Assembly: GCA_021773215.1 (NCBI GenBank)
Contig: JAJFKM010000033.1
Coordinates: 1 to 64,000, forward strand
DNA: 64,000 bases
Direction: 5' to 3'
Source of the DNA: Gammaproteobacteria bacterium
GTDB lineage: Bacteria > Pseudomonadota > Gammaproteobacteria > Eutrophobiales > Eutrophobiaceae
Shown here: piece after piece, positions 18,543-27,208 of the stretch
Layout of the letters: every line of letters begins with the position of its first letter
Position numbering within the stretch: position 1 is the stretch's first letter
Made by a program: the position numbers and the translations under genes
The notes under the pieces: generated by a model
Seen by the model: the letters and a program-made list of their open reading frames with translations, nothing else
What the model was told of the DNA's origin: nothing
Database searches by the model: none

Positions 18543-20204
18543 ATGAGTGAAAAAAAGCGACATCTTAACGCGCTCAAAACCGGTCAAAAGCTACATTGGT
18601 ACGAGATACGAGATATCTTGGGCCAGGGTGGCTTTGGGATTACCTATCTTGCCCAAGACCTTAATCTTGGCCATGAGGTTGCGATTAAGGAATACCTGCC
18701 AGTTGATCTTTCAATCCGAACCAAAAGCGGTACTGTTTCCCCTGTCTCTGATGAACACCATGAAAGATACTATTGGGGTCTAGAACGTTTTTTAGATGAA
18801 GCTCGGACTCTTGGACAATTCAAACATCCAAATATAGTACAGGTTCGAAATGTATTTGAAGCGAACAATACCGCCTATATGGTCATGGAATATGAACTCG
18901 GTGAAACATTTCAAGACATCTTGGATCGACGTAAGACAGTCAGTGAACAAGATCTTAAGACAATAATTTTCCCAATTGTTGATGGTATGAAAGTCGTTCA
19001 TGCCGCTGGTTTTATTCATCGTGATATAAAACCCGCGAATATTTTTCTGAGAGTGGACGGAGACCCCGTTTTGCTTGACTTCGGCTCAGCTAGAACCTCA
19101 TTAGGACAGGGAGACCAATCTCTAACCAGTATCTTTTCACGAGGCTATGCACCTATTGAGCAATATAACACCAGTGAAGAGACACAAGGCGCCTGGACTG
19201 ATATTTACTCTATGGGTGCTACCATGTATCGATCGATCAGCGGAATCGCTCCAACAGATGCAGTTGATCGTAGTGCGGCTATTGCCCAAATAGATTGCGA
19301 TACCTATGTTTCAATCACAGAGATTGCCGGCGATGCTTATTCTGAAGACTTTTTAAAAGGAATTGATTACGCTTTGCAATTTCGTCAACAAGACCGTCCA
19401 CAAACAATGGCCGAATGGACTACTACATTTGATCGTCGTGATATCAGTAGCCGAAATCATTTCACTAATGATAATTCAATAATTGAAAAACAAATTACAG
19501 CTGCTGAATTGGGTGATATTAGTGCACAATCAAAACTCGCTTTTATGTATGCGAAAGGAATCAATGCTGAGAGAGATGAAGCCTGTGCTATAAAATGGTA
19601 TCTGGAAGCGGCAAATAATAACCACGTTAATTCTCAGTATAATCTTGCACTAATGTACGCCAAAGGCAGGGGTGTCAAACAGAATTATCATCAAGCTATA
19701 AAATGGTATCAAATGGCTGCTGAGCAAGGTGATGAGAGCTCACAATACGCGCTCGGTATGATGTATATCAAGGGTATTGGTACAGAAAAAGATAACGAAC
19801 TTGCCTACCTCTGGTTTTTAAAAGCCGCTAAACAGGAAAATACTAATGCAGAATTTAAAGTTGCTGAGATGTTACACAAAGGTATTGGTATCGAAGAAGA
19901 TCTTAACGCTGCATTTGAATGGTATGAAAAAGCCTCTGTAAAAGATCATACATTAGCTCAAATGAAGCTGGCTTATATGTATGGCAAAGGGCATGGCACA
20001 AAACGTAATGATACAGAAGCCTTTCATTGGTTTAGAAAAGCGGCTGAACAAGGTCATCCTAAAGCTCAATACAATTTAGGTGTAATCTACGCAAAAGGAC
20101 GCGGCATTACAAAAAATCTGGATGAGGCAAAAAAATGGTATAGCCTTGCTGCTGCCCAGGGTGATGAGCATGCGGAAAAAGCATTATTAAAAATTTGTTC
20201 TTAA
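18543..20204 (+). CDS. Ser/Thr protein kinase with C-terminal Sel1 repeats
   Basis: The 553-aa protein joins an N-terminal eukaryotic-type kinase domain (about residues 18-295) to six Sel1 repeats (about 325-545). Kinase landmarks are GQGGFGITYLAQD (glycine loop), VAIKEYLP (lysine), HRDIKPANIF (catalytic loop) and LLDFGSAR (DFG), so catalysis is probably intact. The repeats follow AQxxLxxMYxKGxG-AxxWYxxAA and likely recruit substrates or partners. No transmembrane helix or signal peptide is visible, so it should be cytoplasmic. A paralogous kinase with a membrane anchor instead of repeats is encoded at 33824-34894. Confidence 0.9.
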   Translation: MSEKKRHLNALKTGQKLHWYEIRDILGQGGFGITYLAQDLNLGHEVAIKEYLPVDLSIRTKSGTVSPVSDEHHERYYWGLERFLDEARTLGQFKHPNIVQVRNVFEANNTAYMVMEYELGETFQDILDRRKTVSEQDLKTIIFPIVDGMKVVHAAGFIHRDIKPANIFLRVDGDPVLLDFGSARTSLGQGDQSLTSIFSRGYAPIEQYNTSEETQGAWTDIYSMGATMYRSISGIAPTDAVDRSAAIAQIDCDTYVSITEIAGDAYSEDFLKGIDYALQFRQQDRPQTMAEWTTTFDRRDISSRNHFTNDNSIIEKQITAAELGDISAQSKLAFMYAKGINAERDEACAIKWYLEAANNNHVNSQYNLALMYAKGRGVKQNYHQAIKWYQMAAEQGDESSQYALGMMYIKGIGTEKDNELAYLWFLKAAKQENTNAEFKVAEMLHKGIGIEEDLNAAFEWYEKASVKDHTLAQMKLAYMYGKGHGTKRNDTEAFHWFRKAAEQGHPKAQYNLGVIYAKGRGITKNLDEAKKWYSLAAAQGDEHAEKALLKICS

Positions 20205-20325
20205 TAATTACTTTCTAATAAAAGTTATTTCTTAATACACAGAAACACAAGCAATTTCACAAAAGCACAGCAAATTTTATAAGTGCTCTAAAACAATAGT
20301 CTCATTTTAAAATTGTGCTTAATTT

Positions 20326-21393
20326 TTATTTCGTACGTTTGTCTAACCATGCGGCCACAGATGGCGGGATCATTTTTTGTGCTTTCCCGCTAACGTAGAT
20401 CCCAATGTGTCCACCTGGGAACTCCAGTGAATTATAGTCTTTGGAACTCACACAACCTTCTAGAGCTTTAGAAGCATCTGTTGGCACTAAATGATCGTCT
20501 CTAGCGTAAATATTTAATATGGGGATAGTTATCTTGCCAAGGTCGACTATATCATCACCTATCTTGACTGTTCCCTTAACAAGTCCATTTTGTTGATAGA
20601 ATTGTTTTATAAATTCACGATATGCTTCACCGGCTAAATCAGGGCTATCAAATATCCATTTCTCCATACGCATGAAGTTCATCGCTTTTTCTTTATCGTC
20701 AAGGATGTTTACAAGATCCACATACTTTTGGCCCATTAATGAATAGGGTTTCAGGGTAAGAAATGTTGCGTTAAGCATTTCACCTGGGATGTTACCCAAT
20801 GTATCCACAATTAGATCTATATCGATCTCTCTTACCATATGACTTAATAAATCATCTTTGGTGTGATAATCGACTGGCGTAACTGTAGTAATAAGATTTT
20901 TAATCTTTTTCTGGTGCAATGCAGTATAACAAAGACTAAATGCACCACCCTGACAAATACCTAGCAAATTGATATTTTTTCGTTTGTGTTTTTCGCATAT
21001 CACATCAACGCAACGGTCGATATAGCCATTGATATAATCGTCGAGAGTTAAATACTTATCGGCACTATCCGGGTAACCCCAATCAATTAAATAGACATCA
21101 ACACCTTGGTCAAGTAGACCCTGAATCATTGACCGTCCGTCTTGCAAATCAGCCATATATGGTCGGTTAACTAATGCATAAACAATCAATAGCGGAACAG
21201 AGTTTTGTTTTTTTGTGCGAGATTTAAAATGATATAAAACCAGATTATCTTCTTGGTAGACAGCTTCCTTTTCAGAAACACCTACTTCAATCTCACCCAG
21301 ATCGGCCAAGGTTTTATAACCTTGTGCTAGTTTTGAATTGAATTCGTGAATCTCATCCACAACATCTTCAGGCTTAATATTGAATGGGTTCAT
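20326..21393 (-). CDS. phaC: Class III PHA synthase subunit PhaC
   Basis: The 355-aa alpha/beta hydrolase polymerises (R)-3-hydroxyacyl-CoA into polyhydroxyalkanoate together with PhaE. The nucleophile lies in the lipase-like box GICQGG, with cysteine in place of serine as in all PHA synthases. The other triad members are in YARDDHLVP (Asp) and FPGGHIGIYVSG (His). The short length is characteristic of class III PhaC (about 355 aa, against about 590 for class I). It lies 15 bases downstream of phaE and the order phaE-phaC suggests one transcript. Confidence 0.95.
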   Translation of the reverse strand: MNPFNIKPEDVVDEIHEFNSKLAQGYKTLADLGEIEVGVSEKEAVYQEDNLVLYHFKSRTKKQNSVPLLIVYALVNRPYMADLQDGRSMIQGLLDQGVDVYLIDWGYPDSADKYLTLDDYINGYIDRCVDVICEKHKRKNINLLGICQGGAFSLCYTALHQKKIKNLITTVTPVDYHTKDDLLSHMVREIDIDLIVDTLGNIPGEMLNATFLTLKPYSLMGQKYVDLVNILDDKEKAMNFMRMEKWIFDSPDLAGEAYREFIKQFYQQNGLVKGTVKIGDDIVDLGKITIPILNIYARDDHLVPTDASKALEGCVSSKDYNSLEFPGGHIGIYVSGKAQKMIPPSVAAWLDKRTK

Positions 21394-21408
21394 TAATTAC
21401 TCCAAACT

Positions 21409-22584
21409 TCAGAATTTTATTTCTATCATGCCTTTGTCGGCAGATGTTTTTTTAGTTTTTTGTTTAGCTTTCTTCTTAACTGCTTTTACTCTAGTTGCCA
21501 CCTTCTTCTTAACTTGCTTAAGTTCAACTACATTTGAAGGTTTAGAAGTTACTCGTTTTTTAGTTTTGTTTTTTCTTCTAACAACGGGCTTTGTTTCTTT
21601 TTTAACAACTACAGGTTTGCTGTTTTTTTGTTGTAGTTGTTTTTTAAGATTGTTTATCTCTGAATGCATTTCGTTTACTTGCTTGCGTAATTCATAATGC
21701 CTGCGTTCCAATTCATCCATAGATTTAATTGTAGGTATATGCAACTCTGATAGCATATCTTCGGTAATTTCATGGCTTTGTTTCTTAAATGCCATCATTG
21801 AATTCACTAATCGTCCATTAAGCTCTGCATATTCTTTTGTATAAACATAATCGCCGTAAACTTTTTCATTTGATTCAATCCAAAGATCGTATATCAGTCG
21901 CATTGAATCAATTTTTTCATCATCTTTTGACATGCTTATAATTCTTTTACGCATTAATTCAAGTGCTTCTTGATTTAAACGTAGCATCACAGTCTGATAT
22001 TCCTGAAAGTTTTCCTGATAGTTGGATAGTAATTTGAGAGCATACTTTGATTTATCCTGAGCTTCACGACTGTAGCCCAAGCCAGGTATAGATAACATCT
22101 GATCTCTTAATTTTCCCAAATCAAGGTTCAATCCATCAAAAACTTCACTAGGATCGAATGATGAATTAGAAAAAGCTGATTTCATCAAATCTATTGGCTG
22201 CTCAAAATTGTTCAGAAAGCCATTTAAGTTAAACGTATTCTTGCCACTTGAAAAAGCAGACTCGATCTCTTTAAATTTTTTATTAATAAAGTCTGTTAAT
22301 TGGTCATTATTATTTTTTGAACGATTTATTCCATCAAGTAGGCTTGAAAATTGTTCGCTCATGAAATAATAATTACGACATTGATCCAGAACCTTCTCAA
22401 ATATATTTGAGCTTTCATAAGGCATATCAGTCTTGGCAGACTTCCACCAATCATCCATTGCATTTACCCATACAGAATCTATTTTGGATTCAGGTGATTT
22501 AAATGCCATCAATGCATCCATATATTTTTTTTGGATATCAGCCAAATCAAAATCATTTAATGGTGTTTTATCTTTATTACTCAT
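21409..22584 (-). CDS. phaE: Class III PHA synthase subunit PhaE
   Basis: The 391-aa PhaE is the non-catalytic partner that activates class III PhaC. It is mostly alpha-helical. The segment YELRKQVNEMHSEINNLKKQ near residue 295 is a short coiled coil, and the C-terminal 65 residues form a lysine-rich tail reminiscent of histone-like or PHA-granule DNA-tethering tails. Identification rests on position beside a class III phaC and the conserved helical body (GLGYSREAQDKSK, RLIYDLWIESNEKVY). The basic tail is a noticeable local feature. Confidence 0.92.
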   Translation of the reverse strand: MSNKDKTPLNDFDLADIQKKYMDALMAFKSPESKIDSVWVNAMDDWWKSAKTDMPYESSNIFEKVLDQCRNYYFMSEQFSSLLDGINRSKNNNDQLTDFINKKFKEIESAFSSGKNTFNLNGFLNNFEQPIDLMKSAFSNSSFDPSEVFDGLNLDLGKLRDQMLSIPGLGYSREAQDKSKYALKLLSNYQENFQEYQTVMLRLNQEALELMRKRIISMSKDDEKIDSMRLIYDLWIESNEKVYGDYVYTKEYAELNGRLVNSMMAFKKQSHEITEDMLSELHIPTIKSMDELERRHYELRKQVNEMHSEINNLKKQLQQKNSKPVVVKKETKPVVRRKNKTKKRVTSKPSNVVELKQVKKKVATRVKAVKKKAKQKTKKTSADKGMIEIKF

Positions 22585-22701
22585 TTTTTATATTCTCTGA
22601 GTTCTGATGTTATTCTTTAAAACAGCTTATCAAATAAGATTAACTCTTTTTACAAAATACTACAGATATTCTAAAAACAGTCAGTATTCTAAAATAATTT
22701 C

Positions 22702-22737
22702 AAAAAAAAACCCGCATAACTGAGTGAGTTATGCGGG
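22702..22737 (-). terminator. Intrinsic terminator after phasin gene
   Basis: A 10-bp GC-rich stem (22711-22720 with 22728-22737, loop TGAGTGA) is followed on the minus strand by a run of nine T. It lies 33 bases beyond the phasin stop and separates phasin expression from phaE-phaC. Confidence 0.92.
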
Positions 22738-22769
22738 CACACATCGAGGAGGAGGAGTTAATAATGTGA

Positions 22770-23159
22770 TTAAGCCGCTTTTTTACTACGCTTTGCAGCT
22801 GGCTTTTTCGCTACGGGTTTTGATTCTACAGTTGCATTTTCGATATTTTTTTCGAAAAAGCTTACGACATCATCACGTGAACTATTCAAGATATCAGCAG
22901 CTTTAGTGCCGAGCTCCATCGCTTTAGTGCCATACTCAGTTGCATATTTCGTTTCAGCAGCCATCAAATCTTTATAATCTTTGGTTGAACTAAGTGTTTT
23001 TACAAATTCAACACCAGATTCGATACTGTACGTCGCAAATCCCATTTGCAATTCTGCTAAATTTTTGAATACATTAGTGTTAATAGCACTTAATTCTTGC
23101 ATAGCATCATATGAAGATTTACCAGCTTCTGTCATTTTCTCAATTATTTCGTTTTGCAT
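22770..23159 (-). CDS. Phasin family protein
   Basis: The 129-aa phasin coats PHA granules. The helical phasin domain (about residues 1-100) shows FKNLAELQMGFATYSIESGVEF and the alanine-rich GTKAMELGTKAADI. The C-terminus is lysine/alanine-rich (KPVAKKPAAKRSKKAA), similar in character to the PhaE tail. A good ribosome binding site (AGGAGA) precedes the ATG. The upstream region has TGCA-rich palindromes typical of PhaR control, and the gene has its own strong terminator, which fits independent, high-level expression. Confidence 0.9.
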   Translation of the reverse strand: MQNEIIEKMTEAGKSSYDAMQELSAINTNVFKNLAELQMGFATYSIESGVEFVKTLSSTKDYKDLMAAETKYATEYGTKAMELGTKAADILNSSRDDVVSFFEKNIENATVESKPVAKKPAAKRSKKAA

Positions 23160-23220
23160 TTCTATATCTCCTAAAAGTCTTTTAAGTTTAGATTCCTATA
23201 ATTAGCGCCGTCGAAATAAT

Positions 23221-23254
23221 TGTGCAGCGCAACATATTGCAATGCAACATATCT
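23221..23254 (-). promoter_or_regulatory. TGCA-rich operator at phasin promoter (PhaR-like)
   Basis: The segment contains TGCAGCGCA (TGC-N3-GCA) and the perfect palindrome TTGCAATGCAA at 23237-23247. It overlaps the probable -35 region (TTGCGC) of the phasin promoter, 60-95 bases before the ATG. PhaR repressors of several proteobacteria bind TGCA-rich repeats at phasin promoters; a phaR gene is not in this window, so the assignment is inference. Confidence 0.55.
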
Positions 23255-23378
23255 TAGGTGATAAGCTATGTCAACTATTTTTCGCGAACGATGTGCAGTA
23301 GGAATAGACTTGATTGTAGGAGTAATTAATACAAAATTCGCAAATCTGAAAAGATGACTTTTGCTCTATAAGTCCTTG

Positions 23379-23927
23379 TTAAAAATGTAATTCTTCAGGT
23401 GATGCAGAATAAGCTTCCATCGCTTCTAAAATCTCATTTTTAGCAACTTCAACCTCGTACCAACCGTCAATCTTGACCCATTTATTGGGCTCCAGATCCT
23501 TATAATGTTCAAAAAAGTGGGTAATTAAGTCTAGTAACGCCGGTTGTACATCCTGATAAGAATTAATATTACGGTTAAATTTCGAAACCGAATCAATAGG
23601 TACGACCATCACCTTGCTATCATCCCCAGCCTCATCAGTCATTTTTAACACACCAATCGGGCGACAAGGTATGACTGCACCCGAGATTATTGACATAGGT
23701 GTCATAACGATTACATCTACAGGATCACCGTCTTTAGCAAGAGTCTTTGGTATATAGCCGTAATTACAAGGGTAATGCATCGACGTATTTAGGAAACGAT
23801 CAACGAACATCGCCCCGCTCTCTTTATCCAATTCATACTTAACGGGAGGTCCATCAATGGGAATTTCAATAACAACATTCACTTCATGTGGCGGGTTCTT
23901 ACCTGCAGTAACTCTATCAAGATTCAT
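23379..23927 (-). CDS. ppa: Inorganic pyrophosphatase, family I
   Basis: The 182-residue soluble pyrophosphatase hydrolyses PPi. It shows the family I signature DGDPVDVIVM with its metal-binding aspartates, plus EIPIDGPPVKYELDKESG near the N-terminus and PNKWVKIDGWYEV near the end. It lies 18 bases downstream of acs, on the same strand. That pairing makes sense because acetyl-CoA synthetase releases pyrophosphate, whose removal pulls the reaction forward. Confidence 0.96.
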   Translation of the reverse strand: MNLDRVTAGKNPPHEVNVVIEIPIDGPPVKYELDKESGAMFVDRFLNTSMHYPCNYGYIPKTLAKDGDPVDVIVMTPMSIISGAVIPCRPIGVLKMTDEAGDDSKVMVVPIDSVSKFNRNINSYQDVQPALLDLITHFFEHYKDLEPNKWVKIDGWYEVEVAKNEILEAMEAYSASPEELHF

Positions 23928-23945
23928 TAATTGTTCCTTAAAGTT

Positions 23946-25883
23946 TTATTTATTAGCGCGATTTTCAATAAGATCGTCAACTACAGCGGGCTCAGCTAGC
24001 GTACTCGTGTCACCCAATGTATCCAGTTCGTTAGCTGCCACCTTACGTAATATGCGTCGCATGATCTTTCCTGAGCGTGTTTTTGGTAGTCCTGGCGCCC
24101 ATTGAATAACATCGGGCGAAGCAATCGGACCAATCTCTTTCCTGACATGCTTAACTAGATCCTTGCGCAAATCATCAGTTGCCTCTACGCCAGTCATTAA
24201 AGTGACATAGGCATAAATGCCCTGCCCTTTTATATCATGTGGAAAACCGACAACCGCTGCTTCAGCAACGTCGGCATGTGAGACTAAAGCGCTTTCAACT
24301 TCAGCTGTCCCCATACGATGGCCCGAAACATTAATCACATCATCGACACGACCAGTAATCCAGTAATACCCATCCTCATCCCGACGAGCTCCGTCTCCAC
24401 TGAAATATTTACCCGGGAACATCGAGAAATATGCTTCCTTAAAACGAGCGTGATCACCATATAAAGTTCGCATCTGACCTGGCCATGGCCGTTTTATGCA
24501 TAATGCTCCCTCGGTAGCACCCTCTAATTCATTTCCCTTATCATCAACGATACAAGGTTCTACACCAAAGAAAGGGAGTGTTGCAGAGCCCGGTTTGAGT
24601 GGAGTAGCGCCAGGAAATGGGGTGATAAGATGACCACCCGTTTCCGTTTGCCACCAGGTATCAACAATAGGACATTGTCCTTTTCCGATGACATTGTAAT
24701 ACCATTCCCATGCTTCAGGATTAATTGGCTCTCCCACCGAACCGAGAACTCGCAAACTCGATCGGTCTGTTTTATTTACAAACTCATCACCCTGTCCCAT
24801 CAACATACGAATAGCAGTTGGAGCAGTATAAAATGAGTTCACTTTCCATTTATCCACGACCTGCCAAAAACGGCTGGCATCTGGGAAATTTGGCACCCCT
24901 TCGAACATCACTGATGTAGCGCCATTGGCTAGAGGCCCATAAACAATATAAGAATGGCCTGTTACCCATCCGACATCGGCTGTACACCAATACACTTCTC
25001 CTTCCTGATAATCGAAAACATATTTATGTGTCATCGCTGCATACAGCAAGTAACCACCGGTTGTATGTACAACGCCTTTTGGCTTGCCGGTAGAACCAGA
25101 TGTATAGAGGATGAATAAGGGATCTTCTGCGTCCATCTCTTCAGGAGGACAATCTGCTGACGCAGCTTCTACAACATCGTGATACCAAACATCTCTATCA
25201 TTGTTCCATTCGATATCACCGCCAGTACGTTTAACAACAATACATGTATGCACATTAGGACAGTCGGCTAATCCTTTATCTGCATTGGCCTTCAATGGTA
25301 TATGTTTCTTACCGCGGAGACTGTAATCACTGGTGACCACCACCTTACAATCTGCGTCATTAATACGATCGCGTAGTGCATCAGGAGAAAAACCGCCGAA
25401 TACAATTGAATGAATAGCACCGATTCTGGTACAAGCCAACATCGCTACTGATGCTTCAGCAATCATGGGCAAATATAAACAGACACGATCCCCTTTCTTG
25501 ACGCCGCGTGCTTTTAGAGCATTAGCAAATCGACAAACTTCCTCATGTAGTTCCTTGTATGTGATTTGTCGATCTTCTTCAGGATCGTCACCTTCCCAAA
25601 TAATGGCGACTTGATCACCGCGTGTCTCAAGGTGCCTGTCCAGGCAATTATATGAAACATTTAATTTGCCACCAACAAACCAATTGATATTTGCTTCGTT
25701 ATAGTCCCAATCCTGAACCTTGTCCCATTTAGAAGACCAACTCAGGAATTCTTCAGCTTGTTCTCCCCAAAATGCATCAGAGTCGTTTATTGACCGCTCA
25801 TACATCTCACGATATCGTTTTGCATTGATATGCGCACTTTCAGCTATATTTTCAGGTACATCGTAAGTTTTTTCTTCAGACAC
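23946..25883 (-). CDS. acs: Acetyl-CoA synthetase (GTG start)
   Basis: The 645-aa AMP-forming acetate-CoA ligase activates acetate through acetyl-AMP. The adenylation motif [58 protein letters not shown] (spanning roughly residues 505-540; key residues D, R and the hinge) and the C-terminal lysine in [11 protein letters not shown] are all present. That lysine is the usual acetylation switch. The start is GTG at 25883 behind GGGGGA. A perfect FNR-type box and a TGCA palindrome lie upstream, linking acs to oxygen state and possibly to PHA control. Confidence 0.97.
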   Translation of the reverse strand: MSEEKTYDVPENIAESAHINAKRYREMYERSINDSDAFWGEQAEEFLSWSSKWDKVQDWDYNEANINWFVGGKLNVSYNCLDRHLETRGDQVAIIWEGDDPEEDRQITYKELHEEVCRFANALKARGVKKGDRVCLYLPMIAEASVAMLACTRIGAIHSIVFGGFSPDALRDRINDADCKVVVTSDYSLRGKKHIPLKANADKGLADCPNVHTCIVVKRTGGDIEWNNDRDVWYHDVVEAASADCPPEEMDAEDPLFILYTSGSTGKPKGVVHTTGGYLLYAAMTHKYVFDYQEGEVYWCTADVGWVTGHSYIVYGPLANGATSVMFEGVPNFPDASRFWQVVDKWKVNSFYTAPTAIRMLMGQGDEFVNKTDRSSLRVLGSVGEPINPEAWEWYYNVIGKGQCPIVDTWWQTETGGHLITPFPGATPLKPGSATLPFFGVEPCIVDDKGNELEGATEGALCIKRPWPGQMRTLYGDHARFKEAYFSMFPGKYFSGDGARRDEDGYYWITGRVDDVINVSGHRMGTAEVESALVSHADVAEAAVVGFPHDIKGQGIYAYVTLMTGVEATDDLRKDLVKHVRKEIGPIASPDVIQWAPGLPKTRSGKIMRRILRKVAANELDTLGDTSTLAEPAVVDDLIENRANK

Positions 25884-25944
25884 AGTAGTCCCCCAACCGA
25901 TTTTATTTGCCAGTGAATTATTTATAGTTTGGAAAAATTAGATA

Positions 25945-25958
25945 TTGATCTAGATCAA
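25945..25958 (-). promoter_or_regulatory. FNR/Anr-type box at acs promoter
   Basis: TTGATCTAGATCAA is a perfect match to TTGAT-N4-ATCAA. On the minus strand a TATAAA follows 25 bases after the box centre, which puts the box at about -40 from the expected start, the class II activator position. It lies 62 bases before the acs GTG. Confidence 0.8.
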
Positions 25959-26059
25959 TTCTTCAAATAAATAATTTAATTAATTTCTTCTCAGAACGAC
26001 ACATCATATACCCGTCGGTTAAATTATTTAAATTTTCTTTTATATAATCAGCACTTATG

Positions 26060-26072
26060 TTGCATATTGCAA
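26060..26072 (-). promoter_or_regulatory. TGCA palindrome upstream of acs
   Basis: TTGCATATTGCAA is a perfect palindrome preceded by ATG, making ATGTTGCAT, a wording shared with the phasin operator at 23237-23251. It lies about 105 bases beyond the FNR box and may be a second binding site for the same TGCA-recognising regulator, or an enhancer-distance site for acs. No promoter elements are seen directly at it. Confidence 0.35.
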
Positions 26073-26142
26073 CACAGCATATGTTTGATCATGCATTATG
26101 ATATTCTCAAAACACCTTGAAATTATTATCTTTCTTGTAGCG

Positions 26143-26889
26143 CTAATTAGATGAAAATACTTTTTTCAATAAATCGGTAGTTCTAGCGGCTGGATCAGCT
26201 CTAATTGATTTTTCTTCATTAGCAACAAGATTAAATAAGCCATTGACTGCTTTATCAGTAACATATTTATCCAGATCCAGTGATTCGACATCTATTAATT
26301 TTGACATCATGCCAAGATTATCTATGAGCGCTTTATAATTTTCAGTCACACCAACATTATTAGTAGCCTGCTTAACTATTGGTAAAAACTGTTGATGTAA
26401 TTTACCACCACTAGTTTTTTTCAGGTACTCAGTAGCGGCGTTATCAGGTCCTTGTAAAATTCCATATGCATCTTCAATAGACATGGTTTTGATGGCATTA
26501 CTAAAGATAGACATTGCTTTGGGTACTGCTTTTTCAGCCGCCCTATTCATAGACAATACAAACTCATCGGCAATCTTATCTTGCTTTAATTTTCTCAAAG
26601 CAGTCTCAACAGTTTGCAATTTTTCTGGCATTGGAATTCTTAATTTTGGGTGCGCAAAAAATCCGTTTTGCTTCCCCAAAGTAGTTACTGCGCTCTGACT
26701 TCCTTTTATCAATGCTTCTTTCAAACCAGAGACAATATCAGCATTGCTAAGATTTGACATTCCCAATGATGCTGGTGCTTGTTCTTTGAAAAACTCAACA
26801 AAATCATTCCACGCCGAGTGGCATGGCAAAGATACTCCAACCAGTATTGGCAGCAGCAATAAAGGCTTTAAACTATATTTAATATTCAA
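26143..26889 (-). CDS. DUF4197 family exported protein
   Basis: The 248-residue protein begins with a Sec signal peptide (LLLLPILVGVSLPCHSA) and is otherwise helical. GLKEALIKGSQSAVTTLG, IPMPEKLQTVETALR and MNRAAEKAVPKAMSIF followed by TEYLKKT are the recognisable blocks of DUF4197, a periplasmic family of unknown function common in marine Gammaproteobacteria and Bacteroidetes. Monocistronic. No operon context informs its role. Confidence 0.85.
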   Translation of the reverse strand: MNIKYSLKPLLLLPILVGVSLPCHSAWNDFVEFFKEQAPASLGMSNLSNADIVSGLKEALIKGSQSAVTTLGKQNGFFAHPKLRIPMPEKLQTVETALRKLKQDKIADEFVLSMNRAAEKAVPKAMSIFSNAIKTMSIEDAYGILQGPDNAATEYLKKTSGGKLHQQFLPIVKQATNNVGVTENYKALIDNLGMMSKLIDVESLDLDKYVTDKAVNGLFNLVANEEKSIRADPAARTTDLLKKVFSSN

Positions 26890-26994
26890 AAGAAGACCTC
26901 GCTTTCATTTATAAATCAGACTGTATATTCTTACAAATGAGTATAAAAAATAATTTTAAGTATCATATCTCATCAATAAAGTAGGGGAATAACT

Positions 26995-27153
26995 ATGAAT
27001 AAGTTTGTGCTAATAATTATCGCTATCCTGTTACCACCGGTTGCTGTTTTTCTGAAAAAAGGCGCAGGTAAAGATTTAATAATTAATATAGTTCTGTGTT
27101 TACTAATGGTTATCCCTGGTGTTGTGCACGCTATTTGGCTAACCACGAAGTAA
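26995..27153 (+). CDS. Pmp3/YqaE-family proteolipid membrane protein (52 aa)
   Basis: This short gene encodes 52 residues: two transmembrane segments, VLIIIAILLPPVAVFLKKG and then DLIINIVLCLLMVIPGVVHAIW. LLPPVAVFLKKG and the second-helix ending PGVVHAIWL are the signature of the UPF0057/Pmp3 family (YqaE in E. coli). These proteins affect membrane potential and salt or stress tolerance. AGGGG lies before the ATG. The length is exactly that of the family. Its stop lies against the terminator of the convergent OmpA-type gene. Confidence 0.9.
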   Translation: MNKFVLIIIAILLPPVAVFLKKGAGKDLIINIVLCLLMVIPGVVHAIWLTTK

Positions 27154-27183
27154 AAAAAAGGGATCAATCTTTCGATTGATCCC
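27152..27183 (-). terminator. Terminator of the OmpA-type lipoprotein gene
   Basis: GGGATCAATC (27160-27169), loop TTTC, GATTGATCCC (27174-27183) forms a perfect 10-bp stem. On the minus strand it is followed by eight T (27152-27159). It lies 25 bases beyond the gene's stop and also overlaps the 3' end of the convergent Pmp3 gene, which it may help terminate. Confidence 0.9.
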
Positions 27184-27208
27184 TTAGATCAAATTGATTT
27201 GATAACTG

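Noticed and set aside
3238-26025. A shared ATACCCGTCG motif near 3240 and 26007 as a regulatory element
   Set aside because: A 10-base match is expected by chance many times in 64 kb and the two contexts are not both promoter-proximal.
26973-27167. A 64-codon minus-strand ORF over the Pmp3-like gene
   Set aside because: The opposite strand encodes the Pmp3 family protein with an RBS; the minus-strand reading has no homology and crosses the terminator.
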